A stretch of DNA of 5,743 nt from JBNJDW01 sp051745265 (GTDB taxonomy: Bacteria > Pseudomonadota > Alphaproteobacteria > Micavibrionales > CSBR16-224): assembly GCA_051745265.1 (NCBI GenBank), contig JBNJDW010000126.1, positions 1-5,743 on the forward strand. The letters are read 5' to 3'. Position numbers and translations under genes: made by a program. Shown piece by piece: positions 1 through 5,743 of the stretch (its first letter is position 1; each line of letters begins with the position of its first letter). The notes under the pieces were generated by a model. That model was not told the origin of the DNA and made no database searches. It was given only the letters and a program-made list of their open reading frames with translations.

Positions 1-2
1 TT

Positions 3-59
3 GAAGACATCTATAAACACGCCCTCCAATACTCAACGGCCCCGGTTGAAGTAAGCTAA
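3..59 (+). CDS. C-terminal end of an unidentified rightward gene (partial)
   Basis: The third reading frame is open from the window edge to a TAA at 57-59 and would encode EDIYKHALQYSTAPVEVS. This is balanced, protein-like sequence, and the frame stops just ahead of a strong terminator, as expected for a gene end. Eighteen residues are too few to name the protein. The first frame is also open, to a TAA at 52-54 (ending QRPRLK), and cannot be excluded; the second frame stops at once. The gene would run convergently towards the parvulin gene. Confidence 0.4.
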   Translation, partial: EDIYKHALQYSTAPVEVS

Positions 60-67
60 AACACAAA

Positions 68-100
68 AAAAAGCGGAGAATATTACATTCTCCGCTTTTT
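68..100. terminator. Bidirectional intrinsic terminator between convergent genes
   Basis: A perfect 14-base-pair inverted repeat (AAAAAGCGGAGAAT at 68-81 pairs with ATTCTCCGCTTTTT at 87-100) closes a 5-base loop. The GC-rich core GCGGAGAA is flanked by an A-run on the left and a T-run on the right, so the RNA from either strand forms a hairpin followed by a U tract. It lies 8 bases after the stop of the left partial gene and 22 bases past the stop of the leftward parvulin gene. It should therefore end transcription of both. Confidence 0.93.
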
Positions 101-122
101 CTTTATTATATTGAGGCTTCAA

Positions 123-980
123 TCAGTTGGCAGGCTCGCCTTCCAATGTGAATTTTTCAATTTCAGCATCCTCACGCAGTTTTTCTACCAACTGGTTCAT
201 CGCACGCTGATTAAGCTGACCACGCAGGGCTTGCTCGACTTCATCATATGGCGGCACTTCCTGTGTGCGCTTGTCTTCGACATGAATCACGTGCCAGCCG
301 AACTGTGTCTGTACAGGCTCTTTGATATACGTGCCCGGCTCCGCATTGAATGCAGCTTCGGCAAATTCAGGAACCATGGCATCTTTGGCAAAGTAACCAA
401 GATCGCCGCCTTGCGGACCGGTCGGGCCGGTTGAATGTTCTTTGGCCAGTTCTACAAAATCAGCACCTTCTTCAAGCTCGGCAATCATATTCTGCGCTTC
501 TTCTTCGCTTTCAAGAAGAATATGGCGTGCACGAACTTCCTCTGTGCCCTGCCCTTCTTCTTTCAAACGTTCATAGGCTTCCTTAACAGTTGCCTCATTT
601 ACCCGTTCGTCGATATAGCGCTCAATATAGAGATCACGGACAATTTGTTCCCGCGCTTCTTCCAGCCGCTCTTGAACTTCAGGGTCAGCTTCAAGATCAG
701 TTTCCTCAACTTCCGTCTGTAGCAGCATATCATTGATCAGCTGATCAACGATCATCGGATAAATTTGCTCCAGCGGTGCTTTTTGCTGCATTGGCATGGA
801 TTCAACGACTTCATTAATATCTTTACGGGTGATCTCCTTGCCATTAACGACGGCCACTGTTGCCGCCTCGTTGTTTTCAGCATGAACACTGGCTGAGTTC
901 CCGAACATGAAATAGGCACCGGCACCAAGGACAATGACCAAGGCTGAAACGGCACCTGCCATTTTTAATTTATTAGACAT
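123..980 (-). CDS. Membrane-anchored or exported parvulin-type peptidyl-prolyl isomerase (SurA/PrsA-like foldase)
   Basis: This 285-residue protein should catalyse cis-trans isomerisation of prolyl bonds in exported proteins outside the cytoplasmic membrane. Residues 1-6 are short and basic, followed by a hydrophobic segment at about 7-27. A possible signal peptidase site lies after VHA (32-34), so it is either anchored or cleaved. Residues 40-145 form a charged, helical SurA-N-like chaperone region. The rotamase domain spans about 148-238 with the family marks RARHIL (150-155), GGDLGYF (191-197), MVPEF (202-206) and FGWHVIHV (227-234). The expected active-site histidines are present at 153 and 230, with Asp193 where some parvulins have Cys. 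There are no cysteines. The ATG at 978-980 has AAGGAG 8 bases upstream. As I recall, a parvulin gene near secA is common in alphaproteobacteria, though here another gene lies between them. The family is sure; the exact client role and symbol are not. Confidence 0.93.
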   Translation of the reverse strand: MSNKLKMAGAVSALVIVLGAGAYFMFGNSASVHAENNEAATVAVVNGKEITRKDINEVVESMPMQQKAPLEQIYPMIVDQLINDMLLQTEVEETDLEADPEVQERLEEAREQIVRDLYIERYIDERVNEATVKEAYERLKEEGQGTEEVRARHILLESEEEAQNMIAELEEGADFVELAKEHSTGPTGPQGGDLGYFAKDAMVPEFAEAAFNAEPGTYIKEPVQTQFGWHVIHVEDKRTQEVPPYDEVEQALRGQLNQRAMNQLVEKLREDAEIEKFTLEGEPAN

Positions 981-988
981 TTACAATT

Positions 989-994
989 CTCCTT
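989..994 (-). promoter_or_regulatory. Strong Shine-Dalgarno site of the parvulin gene
   Basis: The minus strand reads AAGGAG here, followed by 8 bases and then the ATG at 980-978. Match and spacing are near ideal, which supports that start codon. The gene can thus be translated efficiently whether its message starts in the spacer or reads through from the ankyrin-like gene, since no terminator hairpin is seen between the two. Confidence 0.85.
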
Positions 995-1001
995 AAAAAG
1001 C

Positions 1002-1021
1002 TTGAATTCAAAGTTTAAACT
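1002..1021. repeat. Two abutting perfect 10-bp palindromes
   Basis: TTGAATTCAA (1002-1011) and AGTTTAAACT (1012-1021) are each perfect palindromes and touch with no gap. They lie just upstream of the parvulin ribosome binding site. AT-rich spacers produce short palindromes by chance, so function is unproven. They could be half-sites for a dimeric regulator or weak structure in the leader RNA. Confidence 0.6.
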
Positions 1022-1029
1022 ACGCCGTT

Positions 1030-1044
1030 TTGCATAGGATGCAA
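1030..1044. repeat. 6-bp inverted repeat TTGCAT-AGG-ATGCAA
   Basis: Perfect arms TTGCAT (1030-1035) and ATGCAA (1039-1044) flank a 3-base centre. The site is in the spacer upstream of the parvulin gene. On the minus strand it overlaps CTATGC (1037-1032), a weak -10 candidate that lies 18 bases from an equally weak -35 (ATAGAC, 1061-1056). No T-run follows the repeat on the minus strand, so it does not look like a terminator for the ankyrin-like gene. An operator is possible but speculative. Confidence 0.5.
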
Positions 1045-1073
1045 GTAAAAAACCAGTCTATTTCCCGAAAGTT

Positions 1074-2276
1074 TTATAATGTCCGGCGACGCAGGACCAC
1101 GTTACGGCGCGGCACGCGGTCTAATGTCTGAGCGGTCAGCGCATGCTTTATGCGACCCGTATCAAGCTGGCGGCGGTAGATTGGGGGTAAGTCATTAACC
1201 AAAGAAAGGAAAAGCCCTTCCTGACCTTTTGCCAGATGGCATTTCTCAAGCAGGTTAAGCGTATTTCTGGCCCCCAATATGTCTATGACACTATTGCCAT
1301 TCGGGTCACGGCAGGTCAGATTTTCGTAGGTGAGCGGCTCTCCGGTTTTTTCACTGACTCTTATCACTTCTTCAAAACGATCGGCAGCGGCAAGACGATG
1401 AAGGGCTGTTGTTTTCTGAAACATGCATGACAGCGGCTTCTCATAATGCGTTTCTGTTGGCGCCACAGGCAATGTTAAATCTTTTATTGCAATATTATCC
1501 TTAAGCCGGACCGGGAATTTGATATATTTTTTACGTTGTTGCCAGGCATCAAGCAGTTGATCAATCTTCCCCCCTGTCTCTTCCGTCATATCATGGCTTT
1601 GCACCATAAATCGGTTGATGCTGTGACTCTGCGTATCTTTTATATCCAGACCATATCCCAGTAAAAGCTCAATCATAGGCAGGATATTTTTATGGCCACC
1701 ATTTTCAAAAGCACTGCTTATCGTAATTATACTGTTTTTCAGGGGCACATTTTCTTTTAAAAGCCGCTCGGTCGCTTCGAGTTGCATCGCTTTTACCGCA
1801 GCACAAAGCGGTTTATTCTGCCCATATTCATCTGTCACCAGCCGGGCACCGTTCTTAAAGGCTTCGTCAATGACATCCACCCGCCCTGCTTTGGCACCAT
1901 ACTCCAATAACAGGTCTTTACTATATCTCTCATAAATATCGTCGGGGGCATAGACTTCAAGATAATTTATAAACAGATTGCGCAGAGAATCATGTTTGTT
2001 TTCAATCAGCTGACTAAAAACAGATCGGCAAACCGGGCTGTCAAAATTCTGTATTCTTGGTAAAATAGCCTCAAAACAATCGCGCTTATTCAAACACCCC
2101 GCGGTCACCAGTAAAAAAGGCATCGAAGTTTTTACGTCCTTGTCAGACATACACGCCTCCATCAGGCGCATATAGCGCCCCAAGGCGGCAGCATCGCCAT
2201 TTTTTATGGCCTGTTGCGCTTGAGACATAAGCCTTTCAGACCGGCTCTCATGGTTATTTGTTGTAAAGTTTACCAT
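1074..2276 (-). CDS. Hypothetical cytosolic protein with degenerate ankyrin-like repeats
   Basis: I do not recognise a named family for this 400-residue protein. It shows helix-pair units resembling diverged ankyrin repeats: about 123-147 (GRVDVIDEAFKNGARL), 152-179 (NKPLCAAV followed by ATERLLKENVPL), 190-212 (GHKNILPMIELLLGYGLDI) and 288-343 (TTALHRLAAADRFEEVI, then DPNGNSVIDIL). Such repeats bind other proteins; no catalytic motif is visible. There is no signal peptide or membrane segment, and the eight cysteines fit a cytosolic location. The C terminus (387-398) is arginine-rich. Parts of the gene are AT-rich: rows 1681-1740 and 1921-1980 count 19 and 20 G+C of 60, against 33 of 60 in secA row 4081-4140. 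The start is uncertain. ATG 2276 has only a weak, too-close AGG, and Met17 (2228-2226) has GAAAGG with about 3 bases spacing. The gene is divergent from secA and lies 93 bases upstream of the parvulin gene on the same strand. Confidence 0.8.
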   Translation of the reverse strand: MVNFTTNNHESRSERLMSQAQQAIKNGDAAALGRYMRLMEACMSDKDVKTSMPFLLVTAGCLNKRDCFEAILPRIQNFDSPVCRSVFSQLIENKHDSLRNLFINYLEVYAPDDIYERYSKDLLLEYGAKAGRVDVIDEAFKNGARLVTDEYGQNKPLCAAVKAMQLEATERLLKENVPLKNSIITISSAFENGGHKNILPMIELLLGYGLDIKDTQSHSINRFMVQSHDMTEETGGKIDQLLDAWQQRKKYIKFPVRLKDNIAIKDLTLPVAPTETHYEKPLSCMFQKTTALHRLAAADRFEEVIRVSEKTGEPLTYENLTCRDPNGNSVIDILGARNTLNLLEKCHLAKGQEGLFLSLVNDLPPIYRRQLDTGRIKHALTAQTLDRVPRRNVVLRRRTL

Positions 2277-2283
2277 AACCTAT

Positions 2284-2312
2284 ATCTAGGAGAAAATTAA
2301 GCGCCCGTCAAG
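2284..2312 (-). promoter_or_regulatory. Candidate promoter of the ankyrin-like gene
   Basis: The minus strand reads CTTGAC (2312-2307), 17 bases, then CTAGAT (2289-2284). This matches the alphaproteobacterial housekeeping-sigma pattern CTTGAC-N17-CTATAT at 11 of 12 positions. The -10 ends 7 bases before the ATG at 2276, so transcription would begin at or next to the start codon, giving a leaderless or nearly leaderless message. This agrees with the lack of a good Shine-Dalgarno site there. The start site itself is inferred. Confidence 0.55.
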
Positions 2313-2341
2313 CAAATATCATCGCCCCGAACCACTGGCGC

Positions 2342-2370
2342 ATTGACCCTTGTGTAAAAAGGTTTTATAT
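2342..2370 (+). promoter_or_regulatory. Candidate secA promoter
   Basis: ATTGAC (2342-2347) and TTATAT (2365-2370) are separated by 17 bases, matching CTTGAC-N17-CTATAT at 10 of 12 positions. Read as the classical form it is TTGACC-N17-TATATC. Transcription would start near 2377, giving a leader of about 80 bases before the secA ATG. It is arranged back to back with the candidate promoter of the ankyrin-like gene, with about 30 bases between the two -35 boxes. Confidence 0.55.
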
Positions 2371-2386
2371 CTTTTGTTGAAAGATA
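2368..2386. repeat. 7-bp inverted repeat at the predicted secA transcription start
   Basis: TATCTTT (2368-2374) and AAAGATA (2380-2386) are perfect arms around TGTTG. The repeat overlaps the end of the candidate -10 box and the predicted start of transcription. This position suits an operator, but the arms are AT-rich and short, so chance is a serious alternative. Confidence 0.45.
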
Positions 2387-2396
2387 ACCAGTTGGC

Positions 2397-2432
2397 CGAT
2401 CTGCCATCATACTATCAATATTAAACAGATCG
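2397..2432 (+). promoter_or_regulatory. Possible hairpin in the secA leader
   Basis: CGATCTG (2397-2403) pairs perfectly with CAGATCG (2426-2432) across a 22-base loop. Past one mismatch, two further G-C pairs (2394-2395 with 2434-2435) and two G-U pairs could extend the stem. The stem ends about 20 bases ahead of the secA ATG, close to the purine-rich translation start region (2438-2456). The pairing is visible; folding in the cell and any regulatory effect are inferred. Confidence 0.4.
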
Positions 2433-2457
2433 CCCGGAAACAGAAAAAAGACAGAGA

Positions 2458-5190
2458 ATGTTCACATCAATTGCCTATAAAATATTCGGTTCCAGTAACG
2501 AGAGACAATTAAAACGGCTGGAGCCTATGATCCGTGAGATCAACAGTTTTGAAGAGCAAGTCAAAAAACTGAGCGATGAGGAGCTGAAACAGCAAACCGC
2601 AAAATTCAGATCACGGCTTGATGCCGGTCAGGATACGATCGACAGCCTGCTGCCCGAAGCCTTTGCAACCGTTCGGGAGGCGTCACATCGTACTTTGGGT
2701 CTCCGGCCTTTTGATGTCCAGCTTATGGGCGGTATCGTACTGCATGAAGGCAAAATCTCTGAAATGCGTACCGGTGAAGGTAAAACGCTGGTCGCAACCC
2801 TGCCCTCTTATCTGAACGCGCTCAGCGGCAAGGGGGTTCATGTTGTAACGGTCAATGATTACCTTGCGGAACGTGACAGTGACTGGATGCGCCCTGTGTT
2901 TGAGGCGTTGGATATGAAAGTCGGCGCGATTATGGCCAACATGCTGGATCAGGACCGCCGTGAAGCCTATGCCTGCGATGTGACCTATGGCACAAATAAC
3001 GAATTCGGCTTTGATTATCTGCGCGATAATATGAAATACCACAAAAGCCAGATGGCCATGCGCGGTTTTAATTACGCGATTGTCGATGAAGTCGACTCCA
3101 TTTTAATTGATGAAGCCCGGACACCGCTGATCATTTCCGGTCAGATCGAAGATACCTCACAAATGTATAACGAGGTCGACAAAATCATCCCGTATCTTGA
3201 GGAAGATGATTACGAACTTGAAGAAAAATTCAAAAACATCAGCCTGACTGACAAAGGGAACCAGCACGCCGAAAACCTGCTGCGGGAGCATGGCCTTCTC
3301 ACCGAAGGGGAATTATATGATGCGCAGAACATCAGTCTGATCCACCATGTTAATCAGGCGCTGCGTGCCCATAAAATGTTCACAGCCGATAAGGATTATC
3401 TGGTCAAAGACGACCAGATCGTGCTGATCGATGAATTTACCGGCCGGATGATGGAAGGCCGCCGCCTGTCTGATGGTTTGCATCAGGCGATCGAAGCCAA
3501 AGAAGGCGTCAGGGTTCAGAACGAGAACCAGATTCTGGCCTCGATCACTTTTCAGAATTATTTCCGCCTCTACCCGAAACTGGCCGGTATGACCGGGACG
3601 GCAATGACCGAGGCTGCGGAATTTGAAGATATTTACAAACTACAATCCGTACAGATTCCAACAAATGTTCCCGTGGCCAGAACAGACCATGATGATGAAA
3701 TTTACCGGACTTTCGATGAGAAAACCCGGGCGGTTATTGATCTGATCCGTCAATGTCAGGAACGCCACCAACCGGTTCTGGTCGGCACAACCTCAATTGA
3801 AAAATCAGAACTGATCTCCAGACTTTTGAAAAAAGAGAAGATTCATCACAATGTTCTCAATGCCCGCTATCACGAGCAGGAAGCACAGATCATTGCCCAG
3901 GCCGGGAAACCGGGCGCCGTGACCATTGCCACCAATATGGCCGGGCGCGGGACGGATATCAAACTGGGCGGCAATCTTGAGCGCCGCGTTTATGACGAAG
4001 TTCCCGAAGGCATTGAAGAAGAAGAACGCAACAAAAGAATTGCCCGCATTCAGGAAGAAATAGATAAAGACGCGCAAACCGTCATTGAAGCCGGCGGGCT
4101 TTATGTTCTGGCAACCGAGCGCCATGAATCCAGACGGATTGATAACCAGCTGCGCGGTCGTGCCGGCCGTCAGGGGGATCCGGGCGAAACCAAATTCTTT
4201 ATCTCGCTTCAGGATGATCTGATGCGGATTTTCGGGTCTGACCGTATGGACAGCTTCCTTCAGCGCATGGGGCTGGAGGAAGGACAGGCCATTGTTCATC
4301 CGATGATCAGCAAGGCCATTGAACGGGCACAGAAAAAAGTCGAGGCCATGCATTTCGAAGCCCGGAAAAATGTCCTGAAATATGATGATGTTGCCAATGA
4401 TCAGCGTAAAGTCATCTATGAACAGCGCCATGAAATCATGGAAAGCGATGATGTTTCCGAATTAACTGAAGATATGCGCCATGATGTCATTGCCGACCTT
4501 GTTATGCGCTGCATTCCACCGCAAAGCTATGTCGACCAATGGGATTTGGACAGCCTTAAATCGGAAACACACCGTCTTCTTGGTATTGATGTCCCGGTTG
4601 ATGAATGGGCCCGTGAGGAAGGCATCGCCGATGCTGAAATCACCGAGCGCCTGACCGAAGCGTCTGACAATCATATGGCCAGCAAAGCGGCCAATGCCTC
4701 GCCTGAAATTATGCGTCAGTTGGAAAAATCCCTGCTGTTGCAATTGCTGGATCAAAGCTGGAAAGACCATCTGCTGAATCTTGAACATCTGCGTCAGGGG
4801 GTTGGTCTGCGCGCCTTGGGGCAAAAAGATCCGCTGAACGAATATAAAACCGAAGCCTTTTCGATGTTCGAATCCATGCTGGATCAGCTGCGTGAAAACG
4901 TCACTCAGGCGCTCAGCATTGTTCAGGTCAACATGGAAGCGCCCATGCCCACAGCAAAAGAGCCGGATACCTCCAAGCTGCGTGCCTATCAGCCCAAAGC
5001 GGATGATGGTTACGGCGCCAATCAGAGTGATGTTGATTCAGCAGAGAAATCCAATGTTTCAACACTGCCCTATGTGACTCCGTCTTTCGATGAAAAAGAT
5101 CCGACGACCTGGGGCAAGACACCGCGCAATGCGCCCTGCCCCTGTGGCAGCGGTAAGAAATTCAAGCATTGCCACGGTGCCAATATATAA
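2458..5190 (+). CDS. secA: Preprotein translocase ATPase SecA
   Basis: SecA uses ATP to push unfolded preproteins through SecYEG at the inner membrane. The 910-residue protein is complete and close to the E. coli length. The start MFTSIAYKIFGSSNER aligns with the family N terminus, although the ribosome binding site is weak (AGACAGAG). Visible motifs in order are RPFDVQ (83-88, Q motif), MRTGEGKT (103-110, Walker A), VDEVD (209-213, Walker B), GMTGTA (377-382), TNMAGRGTDI (492-501) and GRAGRQGDPG (567-576). The two-helix finger lies near 755-815. A charged, variable linker (about 832-886) leads to an intact zinc tail, Cys894, Cys896, Cys905, His906, which in the family binds SecB and lipid. 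The usual fingertip Tyr (E. coli Tyr794) is replaced by Leu787. No secM-like gene precedes it. The next gene starts 12 bases after its stop, implying one transcript. Confidence 0.99.
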   Translation: MFTSIAYKIFGSSNERQLKRLEPMIREINSFEEQVKKLSDEELKQQTAKFRSRLDAGQDTIDSLLPEAFATVREASHRTLGLRPFDVQLMGGIVLHEGKISEMRTGEGKTLVATLPSYLNALSGKGVHVVTVNDYLAERDSDWMRPVFEALDMKVGAIMANMLDQDRREAYACDVTYGTNNEFGFDYLRDNMKYHKSQMAMRGFNYAIVDEVDSILIDEARTPLIISGQIEDTSQMYNEVDKIIPYLEEDDYELEEKFKNISLTDKGNQHAENLLREHGLLTEGELYDAQNISLIHHVNQALRAHKMFTADKDYLVKDDQIVLIDEFTGRMMEGRRLSDGLHQAIEAKEGVRVQNENQILASITFQNYFRLYPKLAGMTGTAMTEAAEFEDIYKLQSVQIPTNVPVARTDHDDEIYRTFDEKTRAVIDLIRQCQERHQPVLVGTTSIEKSELISRLLKKEKIHHNVLNARYHEQEAQIIAQAGKPGAVTIATNMAGRGTDIKLGGNLERRVYDEVPEGIEEEERNKRIARIQEEIDKDAQTVIEAGGLYVLATERHESRRIDNQLRGRAGRQGDPGETKFFISLQDDLMRIFGSDRMDSFLQRMGLEEGQAIVHPMISKAIERAQKKVEAMHFEARKNVLKYDDVANDQRKVIYEQRHEIMESDDVSELTEDMRHDVIADLVMRCIPPQSYVDQWDLDSLKSETHRLLGIDVPVDEWAREEGIADAEITERLTEASDNHMASKAANASPEIMRQLEKSLLLQLLDQSWKDHLLNLEHLRQGVGLRALGQKDPLNEYKTEAFSMFESMLDQLRENVTQALSIVQVNMEAPMPTAKEPDTSKLRAYQPKADDGYGANQSDVDSAEKSNVSTLPYVTPSFDEKDPTTWGKTPRNAPCPCGSGKKFKHCHGANI

Positions 5191-5194
5191 AGGA
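5189..5194 (+). promoter_or_regulatory. Shine-Dalgarno site of the HD-GYP-like gene, overlapping the secA stop codon
   Basis: AAAGGA shares its first two bases with the secA TAA (5188-5190) and sits 8 bases before the ATG at 5203-5205. The overlap implies co-transcription, and possibly translational coupling, of secA and the downstream gene. No promoter fits in the 12-base gap, though one inside the secA 3' end cannot be excluded. Confidence 0.8.
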
Positions 5195-5202
5195 CAGCGC
5201 GC

Positions 5203-5743
5203 ATGACTAAAAATCTGCATCTCAGCCTGTACCAGACCATTAAAACACTGGCGATCAATGCCGGTTTTAAAAATAACCGGTCCGATGATCCGCAAAATAA
5301 TATTTCGCAGATTTCGCGGACGATTGCGCAGATCATGGGCCTGCCTGAGGAGCAGATTAACAGCATCAGGATTGCCGCCATCCTGTTAGACGTCGGCATG
5401 CTTAATATCCCGCCGGATATCCTTTATAAGCCGTCTTCTTTAACGGAGCACGAATATAACATCATCAAACAGCATCCCGTGCAGGGCTATCAACTGTTAA
5501 AGGATATTCAATTCCTCTGGCCTGTCGCCCGCGTTGTCCTGCAACATCAGGAACGCTGTGACGGATCAGGCTATCCTGCGGGCTTTACCCGTGATGATAT
5601 TATGCTTGAAGCCCGTATTATCGGTGTTGCAAACGTTATTCATTCAATTACATCAGACCGCCCGTGGCGCAAAGCAATGAGCATTGATGACGCTTTAGAC
5701 GAAATCATTAATGGTCGTGGTCAAAAATATGATCCGGATGTTG
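5203..5743 (+). CDS. Degenerate HD-GYP-domain protein, probable pseudoenzyme (3' end outside window)
   Basis: The first 180 residues are visible and in frame to the window edge. From about residue 34 they follow the HD-GYP fold: IRIAAILLDVGM (55-66), KQHPVQGY (89-96), QHQERCDGSGYP (114-125), LEARIIGVAN (135-144) and SDRPWRKA (151-158). Active HD-GYP enzymes hydrolyse cyclic-di-GMP using metals held by conserved His and Asp residues. Here most of these are lost. The HD histidine is Leu62, the following lysine is Met66, the second His of the HHE motif is Gln116, and the late Asp of VAD is Asn144. The N-terminal E/H ligand segment appears deleted after DP (29-30). Asp63, His91, His115 and the GYP triad remain. 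The uninterrupted frame and conserved scaffold argue against a decayed pseudogene; a binding or scaffolding role is inferred. It is probably co-transcribed with secA, 12 bases downstream. Confidence 0.85.
   Translation, partial: MTKNLHLSLYQTIKTLAINAGFKNNRSDDPQNNISQISRTIAQIMGLPEEQINSIRIAAILLDVGMLNIPPDILYKPSSLTEHEYNIIKQHPVQGYQLLKDIQFLWPVARVVLQHQERCDGSGYPAGFTRDDIMLEARIIGVANVIHSITSDRPWRKAMSIDDALDEIINGRGQKYDPDV

Noticed and set aside
111..722. Plus-strand open frames opposite the parvulin gene
   Set aside because: They are antisense to a gene with clear rotamase motifs and a strong ribosome binding site, and their translations look non-protein-like (Phe- and Leu-rich, no motif).
1032..1061. Minus-strand promoter ATAGAC-N18-CTATGC for the parvulin gene
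   Set aside because: Both boxes match the consensus at only about four of six positions and the spacing is long. Read-through from the ankyrin-like gene is an equal alternative, so it is not listed as a feature.
2377..2424. 15-codon TTG-started frame in the secA leader, considered as a SecM-like or leader peptide
   Set aside because: It has no ATG and no Shine-Dalgarno site, begins at the predicted transcription start itself, and lacks a signal sequence or any recognisable arrest motif.
3805..4431. 208-codon open frame on the minus strand inside secA
   Set aside because: It lies wholly within the conserved helicase region of secA, has no recognisable domain, and its Phe/Ile/Asn-rich composition is what the reverse of a well-used gene gives. 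It is a shadow frame.
4462..5399. Several minus-strand open frames over the 3' end of secA and the start of the HD-GYP-like gene
   Set aside because: They overlap strongly supported coding sequence and show no family motif.
5203..5743. Calling the last gene an active cyclic-di-GMP phosphodiesterase
   Set aside because: The overall HD-GYP similarity is clear, but loss of the HD histidine, the lysine, the second His of HHE and the late Asp makes catalysis unlikely.

Overview
The window looks like a chromosomal segment of an alphaproteobacterium with roughly balanced base composition. Three things suggest this: the SecA sequence, including fingertip-region wording of the QKDPLNEYK type; a parvulin-type foldase gene beside secA; and two promoter-like sites that resemble the alphaproteobacterial housekeeping pattern CTTGAC-N17-CTATAT. 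The lineage cannot be fixed further from the sequence alone.

Layout. The left edge (3-59) probably holds the last codons of a rightward gene. It meets a leftward parvulin peptidyl-prolyl isomerase gene (123-980) at a shared, strong bidirectional terminator (68-100). A 93-base spacer (981-1073) holds a good ribosome binding site and three short palindromes. Next is a leftward gene for a 400-residue cytosolic protein with degenerate ankyrin-like repeats (1074-2276). A 181-base divergent region (2277-2457) carries back-to-back promoter candidates and a leader hairpin. Rightward from there run secA (2458-5190, complete, 910 aa) and, 12 bases later, a gene that leaves the window (5203-5743+) and encodes a degenerate HD-GYP-domain protein.

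How the genes fit together. SecA drives proteins through the SecYEG channel, and the membrane-anchored or secreted parvulin would help fold them on the far side, so the two form an export and folding pair. The ankyrin-like gene sits between them and has no obvious Sec role. The HD-GYP-like gene appears to be translated from the secA transcript. It has lost most residues needed for metal binding and catalysis, so it is probably a pseudoenzyme rather than a working cyclic-di-GMP phosphodiesterase.

Most worth a second look are the secA-linked HD-GYP pseudoenzyme, the SecA two-helix-finger tip carrying Leu where Tyr is usual, the possible leaderless start of the ankyrin-like gene, the hairpin just ahead of the secA start codon, and the abutting palindromes ahead of the parvulin gene. 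I saw no tRNA, rRNA, CRISPR array, insertion sequence or phage gene.
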